A stretch of 64,000 nucleotides of DNA from Pomphorhynchus laevis (taxonomy: Eukaryota > Acanthocephala > Palaeacanthocephala > Echinorhynchida > Pomphorhynchidae): the NCBI GenBank assembly GCA_012934845.2, contig WNNJ02000574.1, positions 62,001-126,000 of the forward strand, written 5' to 3'. Shown here piece by piece: positions 10,129-22,215 of this stretch. The position numbers and the translations under genes were made by a program. The notes beneath the pieces were generated by a model that saw nothing but the letters and a program-made list of their open reading frames with translations, did not search any database and was not told the DNA's origin. Within the stretch, counting starts at the first letter, position 1. Every line of letters begins with the position of its first letter.

Positions 10129-13100
10129 GTAAATATCAAAAATATGGCATTTTACATGAATTTCCAAGATTAGGTTTTAGCAATAGTATCTTTTTATGCG
10201 TGAATGATAACTAAATACTAGTTAAAAATATTAAAGTATATGAATTAATATAATTGTTAAAATAAAGATTATAAAATTGATAAAATTAATTTTTATTAAT
10301 TAATAATATTTTAATTAATAATTAATAAGTAATTATATTTATTAGTGTTAATAATTATATTAATAAGTTAACCTAATTAATTTTGGGTGATTTAGAAAGT
10401 TTTAATTTTGCAATGAATAAACAAGCGTTTTTAAAGACATTTTTCATGTAACAATATTTTGACTCATCGAATTATTAGGCCAATCTAATATAATAATCAA
10501 AAGTCATGAAAAATTACAATTTGAAAAACTTCAGTTAAAAGAAAATAATTTAATTTGCTTATAATTAAATTATTACAAGATCAAACAATCTGATGTTTTT
10601 CAAATTGTTTGGTAATCTTTTAAATTTTAATTATTATGGCGTGATGATAGTGATATGCCAATATATTGCTATTGTGTATCCTTCTAATCATTGATTATTT
10701 TTTTACTTTTAATTTTGATACTTTAACTTTTGAAAAATATAATTATATTAAACCAGACAATTGTTTAAATAAAAAACATTTCTTAATTGTAAAAAATGTC
10801 CAAAACAAAGTTCTTGTAAAACTTCATCTTCGTCGTCAACTTACCACCAGCCTATCCTCGACCTTTGGAGCCGTCACCAGAATGCTGACAGCATTTTTGG
10901 ATAACTATGCTAACGTTTTACAGGAGATATGAAGTAGAACGTGAATCTTCGATAACTTGGTTTAATGTTTCCTATACCTTAACAAGAGCCAAAGTCGAAG
11001 AGCTCTGTGATCCATAAGTATCCACTCCAAAAGGGCAAAATATGTGAGGCATCGTCAAGTCGGCATATTTCATCCGTTTTCGATCTTCGGCAAATAAAGC
11101 TGCTTCGCCCAATCCTCTGGCTGCGTTCCTAACATTGCTGGTGCTAGAGTGTCTACGCAGGTAGCGTGCCATATCAAAAATTTTCCTTCACGCCAAGTGA
11201 AAATTGTGACTCCATCAGGACGTAAACCGTCTGATCTGCATACGTTGGATGGTTCTTAAATGCTTGGGGCGTTGACGGTGTTGAGGACTATGCTTATCAC
11301 TGAATTTATTTCCGCGTATGGGGAATCTGCCTCCCGAAATTCTGCATACCAATGCGTGTCGTCCTGACTCATCAACAGACGCTCCACAATGACATTTGTG
11401 GAGTACATGTAGTTAGGACTAGCCTCATAAAAACTCTCAGTCTCACAACCTCATTATCAAGCAAAGTTCCCAGGGCACCAAGCGGAACTGTGTTGAGCCA
11501 AGCACCCGACTCGCTGGTGGTTACGGCCATAATTCTCACTCGCCTCTCGAACCTCCAATCAAAGTTTCATGAGCTTGTTTGACGAGGGGAGTGTCCCAAG
11601 TGGATTGTTTATGGCTATTAATTAGTCAGTGCCTCACTGAAACCCGTCTTGGCTAACCAAGTTGAGTAGCCAGCATGAGAATGTGGGTAAAGTGTAAAAT
11701 TATTCAGATGAATGTTGATGATGTCCTTCGTTGCCATTACAGACGATTAAAATATCCGGAAGAGCAATGCCCTCTGAACTACGGATCCCCAAACCACCGA
11801 GCAGCACGGGTAATGAAGCTTGACGCCAAGCATCGTTTGTTATCGCGCAATTTGTGATGTACGATAAATATTTTCTCAGGACACCGCCGAGCTTATAAAG
11901 TTCCGCGTTTATGTTGAAGCAAGTAGTTGTACGGAACTTATAAAGCAGTCTGGGCATGTAAAGGCAGTTCCTTATAAGGAAAAGTTCCTAGTGAGCGTGA
12001 AGCTCGCAAACCCTAGTGTACATCAATACCAATTGCTCCTCACTCTGGGCCAAATCTTTCGGTGAATTCTCTTCAAAGACAACGCTTCCACGGATTTGCA
12101 AATTTTCCCATCCAATCACTTTTATGTTTGGGGCTACAAATGAAAAAGTTGTAGTCATTTGTCCGATTTTATGTTCCACCGTATTCAAGAACATGAGCTC
12201 ACATCTGCATGCATTAAACTCGAGACCTACTCGGTTGGCTTCTGCCAAAATCATCTCAAAATCCTCCAGCACATCATAGGCATCTCCTCCAAGCGTTGCG
12301 TCGTCCAAGTACCACACAGGGAGTGCGAAATAGAATTTACTATTAGAGCAAAACCAACAGGATTTTGCTCTAACAGTAAGAGCAAAACCTTACTTGGGAC
12401 GTAGTCTTTTACTGCTTCGAGAAGCACTCCATGATCTATGGTGTTAAAAGCATTTCGAAAGTCTATTTCGTGAACAACTGTGAGGTGTTGGCAGTTCATT
12501 ATGAATGATCGGACTGCTTGAACAACCGCTTTTGCTCCATAGGATTTACATCACCCTAGTTGATATGGACGGAGGTGATCACCTAGTTTTGCGATATTCT
12601 TAGACACAGTACTTTTGCAGCAATGCGATGGAGTGTGATCCCGATTGCGATTGGGCGAATCCCGCCATCCTTTTTATTAAGTGCACATACAGACCCTGAA
12701 AAGAAAACACTCTTTCCGCGACGAGATCGCCATTGATGAAACCATTGATTACACGAGATAGAGTGAGTTCCATAGACGGAACTGCATCACCTGAGCTATA
12801 TGACACCATATCTTTCAAGTGTTGAGGGCGAAGGCCATTCATTCTGTGTCCCTAACCATTGGGGAAAATCGAAATGTCCTTCTTATCTCGAAAGAGTTGG
12901 AATTGCTCGAATTTGCTGGATGATAGTTCTGAGGAATAAAACTATCTCTTTGTGTGATTGGTGCATTTCCTTTCCGTTACCTTTTTCTCACACATTGGAC
13001 AAACATAGTTGTCCATATGTTGTTATGTGTTCATATGCTGTTATGTTACCTACAGCAGTATAAATAGAAAAATGAGTTTTACTAATAGAAATTAGTAAAA

Positions 13101-16100
13101 CTCAATTATAACGTATAAACTAAAATTGATGTATAAACTCATTTAGATGATCATAGATGATCATTTAGATGATCATTTAAATGATAATCTTCACATAGAT
13201 GATCATTTAGATGATGTATAAACTCATTTATCAAAGCTTTATACAAGTGTAAAATCACATAAAATGTAAAATCAAATTTAAATAAATGTAATCAAATATA
13301 ATAAAATGCGTTTGATTTTATTTGTAATAATCAAATGGAAAATCGCATGCAATAATTGAACAATAGATAACAAGTCATAGTATCAATAAATTAAATTATT
13401 ACAATAATTTGATAATTATTTATTAAATAATTATTAATAACATTGCACACAACATCAAGCAACCCGATGTACCTCTCATTAAAACATAGAAATGCAACAA
13501 AAATCCAAGAAATTTAAAGCAAAACTCTATAGGGACTTAATAAATAAAATATAAAAATTTTGTAAAATTTAATATGTAAAATTAGATTTGCAAAAAATAA
13601 TGATTTAAAGAATAAGCGTAATTAAAACAAAATTTACAATTAAGAAAAATTTTAAACAAATCTAATTGCAAAATATTATTCTAATATCTGTGTTATTAAA
13701 TTAATATCAGGTTTGTTGTCTATCATCAATATTTTGGTGAATAAAAATGCTTCTTGTGTTTTACTTTCCATTATTTTCCACTGAAATGATTTTAATTAAT
13801 ATTAGTTAAAGAATGGTCAATATCTGCTCCAGAGGTTATTTTTCTCCATTGTTCAATGCGTTTTTATAATAAATGCCTAGATTGACGTGTTTGTTTTATT
13901 GCGGTCTTCACACGTACTTTCATATATAATATTATCCTTGTAACGTGGTTTGCATAAATATTAAAATTGTATGATATTCAATTTATTAATTTAAAATATA
14001 TTATTTATTAATTAAATTAAATTTATTTCTATAAAATATTCAATTAGAAAAGGGAGATAATCTTGAATAATATTTAATAAATATTTGATAAATGCTTATT
14101 TTATTATATTAAATAATAAAATAAGCTTAGACAATGGTAAAATCATTTCAATAGAAAGAAAATGATATTTAAGAACGAAATATACAAGCATTTTTATGTA
14201 TACAAATAATGATCAATTTTTTATCAACAAAAAACCTGATATTGATTTAATACTAAGTTATTTAAAATATAATTTTATTAGAAAAATTAAGGTACATTTA
14301 GTGGCAACATTTCCGAAAGGCGGACACAACGGCAAGAAAAAAATTATAAGCATTTTAAATTAAACATTTTCGCGGACACAACTAGGCAAGAAAAAAATTA
14401 TAAACATTTTAAATTGAACATTTTCTCTGAAGCGTAATATACGTCGTATCGAGCTAAAACTTATATGTGGTGTAGATACATAATGTGCTATCATTGTGTG
14501 ATAATTTTTAACTAATCCGAACACTTACTTGAAAAATATTCAAATTTTAATTTTTTTGAAAAAAAATTAATTTTAATTTCAAACTTTACCTACACTATGC
14601 TGCAAAAAAATGAAAGATGTTTTTTAAATGTCTAATAAAGGTCTTTCGTTTTTTATATTTTTTTCTTGCCTAGTTGTGTCCACCTTTCGTAAATGTTGCC
14701 CATTTATTTATGTTTATATTTCAAGTATTTTGAAATTTACGTGAATATTTCAAATGGTCTTCCCAGCTGCGGTAAATATCTATTTACCACCAAGCCACTT
14801 CCTTCTGAATTTGAAAGTAGCATTCGTGGAAACGAACGGTGGGCTCCACCAAGACCACAAATTATTTTTACCGAGCATAGCAACATAACAGCGAATAAGA
14901 GTGACATTATTCAAGAAATGATTGATGGACAGCATTCACGTTGTGCCGGCTGTGGTTTGGTAATTTATTCTCTTACAAGGAAGTCTATTAACGCTAATAT
15001 AAAAAAGTGCGCATATTTTGGCAAATACTTCTGTTCAGCATGTATTTCTACGAACTTATCTTTTTTGCCAGCACGTATACTATCTCGCTGGGATTTCCGT
15101 TCGATCTTTACAATTTCAAAAATTGCCGAAAAATTTTTATATTCCATATACAAAGAACCGTTGTTTGATTTGAGCAAAACTCCCGTGTTAACCGATCCAA
15201 AAGATATACACAATATTAAAAGGCTACGCTTGATGTTGTCAGGTGCAGTTACATATGTCAATGATTGCTCAATGCCTAGCTCTGATATCAAGTTAGTGTC
15301 TTATCATTCGCTAATTAATTTTCACGAATTAAAATTAATAAATTAATCAATTTTATTGCTTTATTCATTTAGTATCTAAATACTAATCAAACAATAAATA
15401 AGTTGTAAATAAAAAAGCCAAAGGCTTTTATTAAAAAAAGCCAAAGGCTTTTTATTAAAAAGCCTTTTTAAAAAAGCTTTTATTAAAAGCCTTTTAATAA
15501 AAAAGCCAAAGGGTTAAAATTTACTTTTGCATATATTAACATTTTAGAAATAAAATGTTAACATTTTATTAACATTTTGTTTAATATTAACATAACATTT
15601 TACTTTTATATCAACATTTTAGAAACATCGCTATTATTTACGTTTTGATTTTATTGAATGACCATTTAAATTAAAAATAATATTATATAATACATAATAT
15701 AATATTCACAACATTAATTTATTCATAATAGTTTATGCAACACTATTTAAACTTTTTAATGATTAAATATTAAACAATATTTATAGGTATATGATTATTT
15801 TTGTTAATATATTATCAGTAACTGCTGGCTAGTTGATTAGTCAGCAGTTGCCTGAGTTTTCTAAGTATAGCTGCCCATTAAGAAATTTCCATTGAGGACA
15901 GGTAAACTAGAACGAAATTAAATTATAGCAAAATAATCCGCATCTTAAACGAAAAGACAATAATATCTTAAGCCTATTTTAAAAATATGCATTTTTAGAT
16001 AGCAGTTCTTCCTGATGGCCTCTTATCCTTATTCTTATAAATCGTCTTTTATTTATTAGTCAATTCATAACAATTGACTTTTATTTTAAATTTTAACTTG

Positions 16101-19100
16101 ATATAAATATAAATTGTATAAAATATTAACAATTATTTATTATCCATCTATTTTTATTTATATTTAGAATAAAATACGTAAACTCAGTTATCTGATTTGA
16201 TTTATGCATATTAGCATCGCGCCAATAGTCTTGTGTATACATGTGTTAAGTTAAACTAGGGTTTAACGTGTAAATTTTTAAGTTAAATTATTAGTGAGTT
16301 ATACTGTAATACATTTTAATAGTCATCCGTAAACTCAGTTATCTGATTATATATAATAAATCACTGATAGCATAGCAGTACCTCCTGATGACCTCTAATC
16401 CATATTATGATACAACGTTTGTTATTTATTAGTCAATTCACAAAATGACTTTTATTTAAATTTAAATTTTTTATTTTAAATTGATATATTAAATTGTAAA
16501 TTTTAAATTGTAAATTGATACAATTATTTATTATTATTTAATTATTTATTATTTAACTATTTTAAAAATATGCATTTTTAGATAGCAGTTCTTCCTTATG
16601 ACCTCTAATCCTAATTCTGATACATCGTCTATTATTTATTAGTCAATTCATAAAAATGGACTTTTTAAATTTCAATTTTTAATTTTTACTTTATATAAGT
16701 ATAAATTTGATAAAATTATATATAATTATCTATTATTTATCTTTATTTGATTTATATATAGTATAAAATACGTAGACTCTGATAGCTGATCTGATTTTTA
16801 TATTTTGAGTAAGACCTCTTAATGTCAAATGCCATAAATGTCGAAAGTTTACGTCGATAAACAGTGTCACTCACTGCCTCTTCAAAAAATATCTGTTAAT
16901 TCTTAAATTATATTATTTAATTTAATTTTAAAATTAGAAATCAGGCTGAAAGTTACCGTCATATAGTTTTAATAGGTAAAACTATATTGGAAATGCATGG
17001 GCAAAATGATAAAATACGCTTTAAAATTATTCACAATATGACAATTTTATTTGACAAAATGAAATTATTATTAATAATAATATTATAATTATTATTGTTT
17101 TAAAAACGTAGACTAAGGTTATCTGATCTGATTTATCAATTCGCTTTGAATTTGTCGCATTTATTTATCACATGTCGCATTTCTCCAATTCACTTTTTTG
17201 TTTTTGAATCACGAATTTCATGAGTTTTAAACTAGCATGCTTCATGCTTTGCTTATTGTTCTTCAGTGCCTAAATTATAGAATACTTTTCTCTCACTTGT
17301 AATTGCATCATTGTCTTGTTGATTACACTGCATTCATTATTTTAAAAAGTTTACATCTATTTTTACATAATTCGAATTTATAAAAATTGTTAGTTTAGTG
17401 GACTTGCATTTGCCACATTTGCCACTTTAAACTTTTCTTATTTCATGGTTATTTACGTAGATTTATTTAATATCATGTTTATCTAGATAATTATCGACTA
17501 AAATTTGAAATTAAACAATATATGATTTTAATATTTTTACAAATAACAAAACACAATCTTTAAATAAAAATTTTAATAAATTGTGAAGTTTATAAATTAA
17601 TATCTATACATAATAAAAATGCCATTTGGTTCCTTTCTACCCTGTCAGCTCTGTGGAGAGCCCGTTCTGCTACCACGAAATAATTATCGATAATTATCGG
17701 TAATAATTATCGATAATTATCATTGGTAATTATCGAGCAACATGAGGCTGTCAGTTTAAACATGCGGCATACGATAATTGCAAAGTTATCATTCTCTTTG
17801 GTTTTAATGCCATAATTAGATCTTATTAACTATTTAATTATATCGAATTTTAATAAACAAATAAAGGCTGTAATCACATTAAGACCATGTAATTTCATTT
17901 TAAACTAATCATTTTAATTTTAACGTTATATCTAACGTTAAAATTAAATTATTTATATAATTTTTCATATTTAAAAATTTTAAAATTATAAAAAATATTT
18001 AAATTGAAATTTATATAAAAATTATAATTAAATACGATTGAAATTAAATTTATAATTAAAATTATACTATTAATAAATTAAATATTATAAATTTTTTAAA
18101 AATTATAATTTCAATCTTTTTGTCATTTTAGTTTTTATAATTCTGTTTAATTTTTTATCTGTTGACAAAGACAGTTTGGTCGAAAGCTCCAATAAAAACG
18201 ATTCAAACTGTATTTCGCAAGTCTATAATGAGTGATCGATACAACAATATAAATATAAAATGCAACATTATTTTTTAAATTAATATTTAAGACATTATTG
18301 TTTTTTTATAAAATGATTATTATTTTTGTATAATATTTGCACTTTATAAAACGCTTTATAGCGTTTTTCGGTGTAATTTAAAGTTCAGTTAAAATGTAAG
18401 TTAAAATTTTTTCTATTTTAGTTTCAAAATAATAAATTTAAAAGATAGAAATTTTCAAATTATAATTTATCGATGTTAATTTCCGATAAAAATTTCAATT
18501 CAATTACAGTGAAATTCGAACATTGCTTTCCACCATTGGGAATCATCTGTACAGTCACAAGGAAATACACATTTATTCCCTGGAAGATTTATTCCAGGTT
18601 TGTTGTATTTTCTTCATTTGCATTCAATACGTAAGGATATCATCTATTTTGTAGACAAGATCGGATGAGCTGATTCACAAATTGCGTAGCATATATCACA
18701 CTATTACAGATCATATACATAATTGTGGTGATTGCTCTTCAAAGTATTTTAGCTGTTCGTTATGCTCGAATAAGTCAAAACTGTATCCATTCGAAATTGA
18801 CAAAATATGGCAGTGTAAAGGTTGCAAATATTAGATTTGCTATTTGTAATTTTATCCATATAAAATAATAAATTTTGGTAATTTCACTGAACATTACATT
18901 AATGCATTCTAAAAATTACCAAAAATATTACATAATACTTTAACATTTTTAATCTAATTCAAGTCCCTTTTAAAAATGTTTAAATAAAAAGTGTTTCTTC
19001 GTTAATTATGATAAATTGTTAAAGTTTGCTTTCGTGTCCAAAGTTACTTTCATTGTTAATTTTTGGTCTAATTACGAACACGAGGTAGATAACTTATTCT

Positions 19101-20888
19101 TGCTGAGCTTTTGACTTATTACAATCTTGATCACAATTATATCGCCGTGTTTATATAAAATAAATTATATGTAAGATGCCACACATTGACTTGAACGCAA
19201 TACCAACAGAAATAATAATCTCACTATCTTGGTAGTTGTTAAATTCAGGGGTTGTCAGAGTAATAGGATATGAAGTTATCTTATTCAGCTCTCAAACTGA
19301 ATAATTAAATAAATTATCCAATATGATAGTAAAGTTAAGATAATTTATATTATCCAGTTATATTCAACTGCATCCTGGATATCTAATTAAGATAATTTAT
19401 CCAGTTATACGAATAAATTATTCACTTATCATGGGTAACTGGATAAGTTATCTTGACTGATCAAGTTGAGATAAATAACTGGATTGTTTTAAATTTAAAT
19501 AGTCTATTATCGATAAAATATTTCTTTAAAATAATTATCAATATTAAATTGTAAACAATTTAATATTGATCTCTAGATTTAGTGCAAATATTTCGATCGG
19601 AACGATTCTAAAATTTTTGCATTTACATTACAAATAATTTTAATATTTCAATTTTACCGTAATTTGATGTCAGGTGATAATAATATTTCGTTTGAAATCA
19701 TCTGAATTAAAGTATCTTTACGCTGATATGTTTATTAATAGGGAATATCAGAAATTAAGTCAATTTTTTTATCGTTTCAGATTTAATTTTTCTTCTTGTA
19801 AATGAGTATATTTCCATTATATGAAAATAAAATGGCGACTTTATTACTCACAAAGTCACAACTTTTGTTGCCGCAAAGTTTATTAAGTTTAATTCTGCCT
19901 TAATTAAATTAATTATTATAATAAATAAAGTTATATTCTGCCTCAATTAATATATTTAAGTAGTCAATAATCATTGAAACGGAAGGTGCTCTGGGTCACT
20001 AAATTTTCAAAATCGAAATGGCAAGACGCTCCGCATGAAAGCGGGGCGTCTTTCTTCGCTTTCATGAGGAGCGTCTTGTCATTTCAATTTTGAAATTAGT
20101 CAATAATCAACTAATTAATAATCAACTATTAACGACTATTAATTAATAAATAGTCATTAGCTTTAAGATTTTCCCATTAAATATTTAAATATTTTATTTC
20201 TAATATAAACTTAAAGGGCGTTCAGGGCGTTTAAACATCGAGCAATAGAAAAAGAAAAATATTGTTCAAATTTGAATATTTTGAAAACATTGTTCAAAAT
20301 ATTCTCAAATTTTCAACTATTGCAATAGTCCTTTTCAGGTATTATGCCATTTTTTGTTTCAAAAAACGAGCGATTTATAATGTGATATTGTAAATTAAAA
20401 TGTATTTAAAAACATGCACAATAGAAATTTAGTTATAAAGTTATTTAATTAAATTTGCTTTCGCATCAAAGTTATTTTCATTATTGATTTTTGATCTAAT
20501 TACCGACACGAGAAAGATAACTTATTCTTGCTAAGCTTTCGACTTATTACAGTCCTGATCACAACAGAAATTATCAAAAAAGGTCAACTAATTTATATAG
20601 CAGTCATAACCGGAAGAATGATCATGTGATTATGTCATCGACTAAAGTTTTAAGCTCCAGTAGTTTAACAATATTTAAAAATTTCTGGATTTAAAATCAG
20701 GATTGATATATTTCTAACTTTAGTTCGTAGTTCAAATAAACTTTATATTGCTCAATTCATATTAACTAGTAAAATTTGTTTATTTTCTAGGCTGCGATAA
20801 TTGTTTTCACATAAATTGCCTGGTTAAATATAATAGCAAAAACACGACAAACGAGTTGGCATGTCCGGTTTGTACGACGAATACATGA
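9927..20888 (+). CDS. RUBCN: Rubicon homologue (RUBCN), C-terminal exons, autophagy/endosome regulator
   Basis: Five exons join in phase: 9927-10128, 14726-15291, 18510-18597, 18655-18820, 20791-20888. The protein contains [14 protein letters not shown], matching the conserved helix before the Rubicon homology domain. It then has [59 protein letters not shown], a CxxC pair series ending in QCKGCDNCFH, and a final ACPVC before the stop. This cysteine/histidine-rich domain coordinates zinc and binds Rab7 in Rubicon, Pacer and PLEKHM1 family members. The human Rubicon order of motifs is preserved. Rubicon restrains autophagosome maturation through the class III PI3K complex and acts at late endosomes; this is family knowledge. 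The N-terminal RUN part and first exons were not identified, so the gene extends upstream. Introns vary from 57 bp to 4.6 kb and are full of repeats. The gene converges on the Tudor gene, with 1.3 kb between stops. Confidence 0.85.
10840..12870 (-). mobile_element. LINE family B, copy 2 (RT and C-terminal nuclease-like domain), in RUBCN intron
   Basis: Minus-strand blocks from 12,842 down: [38 protein letters not shown] (RT motif A region); [16 protein letters not shown] (a YxDD-type motif, here YLDD); a thumb region with [20 protein letters not shown]; then [18 protein letters not shown]; and the tail [18 protein letters not shown]. It is the same family as 6.95-8.42 kb and 46.78-47.19 kb. 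The C-terminal RPDG-x(n)-GK-x-L-x-W-x-A-T-x-V-D-T-L-A stretch looks like a PD-(D/E)XK nuclease core. Frameshifts and small internal repeats (a near-palindrome around 12,345-12,375) show it is dead. It lies antisense to RUBCN within the intron 10,129-14,725. Confidence 0.75.
12880..14295. other. AT-rich intronic sequence
   Basis: No exon is supported. Positions 13,140-13,215 carry a short degenerate repeat of GATGATCATTTA. The rest is low-complexity A/T sequence inside the RUBCN intron. Confidence 0.5.
14296..14703. mobile_element. ~0.4-kb MITE with ~50-bp terminal inverted repeats
   Basis: The left end reads GGCAACATTTCCGAAAGGCG then GACACAAC; the right end is its inverted counterpart, GACACAACTAGGCAAG on the minus strand, running to GGGCAACATTTACG. 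The ends are flanked by ATTTA on both sides, a possible target-site duplication. Just inside the left end a ~52-bp unit (GGACACAAC, GGCAAG, A-tract, CATTTTAAATT) is tandemly duplicated. There is no coding capacity. It ends about 23 bp before the RUBCN exon at 14,726. Confidence 0.75.
14726..15291 (+). CDS. RUBCN: RUBCN exon: start of the cysteine-rich Rubicon homology domain
   Basis: The acceptor TTTCAAG is at 14,725 (alternative CCCAG at 14,755) and the donor GTTAGT begins at 15,292. It carries [14 protein letters not shown], then CAGC at the first zinc pair, [12 protein letters not shown] at the second, and [16 protein letters not shown] and a coiled stretch [10 protein letters not shown]. 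It ends two bases into a codon, completed by T at 18,510 to give Asn. The exon begins only about 23 bp after a MITE, so its branch point probably lies in transposon-derived sequence. Confidence 0.85.
15412..15515. repeat. cluster of AAAAGCCAAAGGCTTTT palindromes
   Basis: The palindromic core AAAGCC-AAA-GGCTTT occurs as two full direct copies, followed by inverted half-copies (AAAGCCTTTTTAAAAAAGC) and a final copy ending in GGG. Together they could form several alternative hairpins. It lies in the RUBCN intron after 15,291. Confidence 0.7.
16005..16790 (+). repeat. three Penelope-like 3'-end repeat fragments in tandem
   Basis: Three truncated copies begin near 16,005, 16,370 and 16,575. Each carries TAGCAGT-TC(C)TCCTGATGACCTC or a close variant, then TTATTCTGATACA-CGT, TATTTATTAGTCAATTCA and an A/T-rich tail. 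Copies end with ACGTAGACTC and TATCTGAT-like sequence. None retains the 5' half of the pseudoknot motif. Confidence 0.6.
16800..18509. other. AT-rich RUBCN intron sequence with a TAATTATCGATAATTATC palindrome block
   Basis: No exon seen. At 17,682-17,745 the units AATTATCGATAATTATC repeat and overlap as palindromes. The remainder shows no coding or structural signal that I can support. Confidence 0.5.
18510..18597 (+). CDS. RUBCN: RUBCN exon: IHIYSLEDL block
   Basis: An 88-bp exon lies between acceptor CAATTACAG and donor GTTTGT. It reads [20 protein letters not shown] and then IYSLEDLFQ, corresponding to the ELHLFSLEDL block of vertebrate Rubicon. It ends in phase 0. The intron after it is only 57 bp. 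Confidence 0.85.
18655..18820 (+). CDS. RUBCN: RUBCN exon: third zinc cluster
   Basis: The acceptor is TTTTGTAG and the donor GTTGCA. It reads through [18 protein letters not shown] and [15 protein letters not shown], equivalent to the CELCQGKGFICEFC and FPFQ segment of human Rubicon. The exon ends one base into the Gly codon that is completed at 20,791. Confidence 0.85.
19255..19500. repeat. cluster of inverted TTATCCAGTT / AACTGGATAA motifs
   Basis: Within RUBCN intron sequence the motif TTATCCAGTTAT and its inverse ATAACTGGAT(A/T) recur at least five times in both orientations, e.g. near 19,353, 19,398, 19,437 and 19,478. This looks like a foldback repeat or several nested MITE ends. Confidence 0.45.
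20001..20097. other. 41-bp near-perfect foldback hairpin
   Basis: Arms at 20,001-20,043 and 20,057-20,097 pair with about three or four mismatches around a 13-nt loop. The inner part (GACGCTCC, GCATGAAAGCG) is distinctly GC-richer than its surroundings. It lies in the RUBCN intron between 18,820 and 20,791. It could be a small-RNA precursor, an hpRNA or a foldback transposon; the sequence alone does not decide. Confidence 0.7.
20791..20888 (+). CDS. RUBCN: RUBCN last exon: CDNCFH ... CPVC and stop
   Basis: The acceptor TTTTCTAG is followed by [28 protein letters not shown] and TGA at 20,886-20,888. The CFHxxC and CPxC spacing is that of the C-terminal end of the Rubicon/DEF8 zinc domain. Confidence 0.85.
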
Positions 20889-20974
20889 AGATCATAATAT
20901 AATTCTATAAATTTTGCTCAACCAATATTTATAAATTTCATATTTCTCTCTCTTATTAAAAATTACGTTATAAT

Positions 20975-20980
20975 AATAAA
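20975..20980 (+). terminator. candidate RUBCN poly(A) signal AATAAA
   Basis: The canonical hexamer lies 87 nt after the stop codon. In such AT-rich DNA the hexamer is common, so only its position supports it. Confidence 0.4.
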
Positions 20981-22106
20981 TTATGGTTCACTTAATAATA
21001 ATTAACTTAATATTAAAGTGATATCTTATAAATCACTCGAAATGTAAAGTTAATCACGAGAAACTCCTTTTTATAGTTTTCGGTTTTTTTATTGTCCACA
21101 CTTTGCATCGTCTTTTGTAAATTTCTGTTTTTAATATAAAATATTGAATTTAATATTAATATAATATGAATTTTATATTTTTTATAATTTTGGTTTTATT
21201 TTGTTTTCTGTTATTATAAAAATGATAAGCTACCTGATTAAATTTTCAGGAGCACCCAAATCTGTACCTGTGCAACAAAAATTAAAGTATCAAACTATTT
21301 CCATCTTATGATCTCAGCTGAATATTGGCTTTTCACAAAAGGTGGTAGTATCAAGCTTATGTACTCCAGCATAGGTTAATGCTTTGCGGGATTGTAGTAT
21401 GTGCTCCTCCATTTTTTCAACATGTCTGCAACCAAAATGTCGAGCATTTTTCGATCTTGGCCAACTACATTGTTTGAAGTAATTAGATCAAATTTTGGTA
21501 AGTTATTTAAACATCGTGGAAGTGTCCATTTTCGAAAACCGAAAGATTATTTTGTGTTTGTATTCAGGAAAAGTCGAATATGCAATTTTACTTTAATAAA
21601 AGCTGTGTGCATTAGCAGTGGTCTTAAAACAAAGGCATACTCGTCAATTTGATTTGATTGGGTACCATTTATAGTGTACAAACAATAGCTAAGATTACAT
21701 TTGAATGTGTTAATGCTAGTTTTAACTGATCTCTTTCTCGATGATTATAGTAGCATTTAAAATAGAAATGGCTAAAATAACGTAGCCCTCTTAGATAATA
21801 TTTATGCTTTATAATTATCATTTTAATATCGTTTTATTCTATCATTTGTTTATTTGAATTAAAAACGATATTTAAATCAATTTGAATTTTAATTATATAA
21901 TTTACGTTATATTAAATGTAAAATATATTGTTAACGAGAATTATTAGATGTAACTATTTAATGTGGTGTACTAAAACATAATGGTTGATTAAAAACAATC
22001 AAAATAACACACGTGAAATTAAAAAAAAATAACACACAAATTTTTTAAATTTGAAGATTAGACAGTCAAATGTGGATATTGGATTTCATTGATGGTGGTG
22101 TTCATT
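20981..22106. other. intergenic space between convergent genes
   Basis: Between the RUBCN stop and the Tudor stop I see no further gene. An 83-codon open frame at 21,401-21,652 has no recognisable motif and no flanking splice signals that would tie it to either gene. Confidence 0.45.
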
Positions 22107-22112
22107 TTTATT
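22107..22112 (-). terminator. candidate Tudor-gene poly(A) signal AATAAA
   Basis: On the minus strand AATAAA lies about 104 nt after the stop codon at 22,216-22,218. Confidence 0.4.
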
Positions 22113-22215
22113 TAAAGACAACACGTGGGTATTACACATAATAGAGTATTACAAATCATCAAAAACAACAAGTTCACCAGAAAATAAGTTGAAAGTAAGC
22201 ATGCAGGCAGTATAA

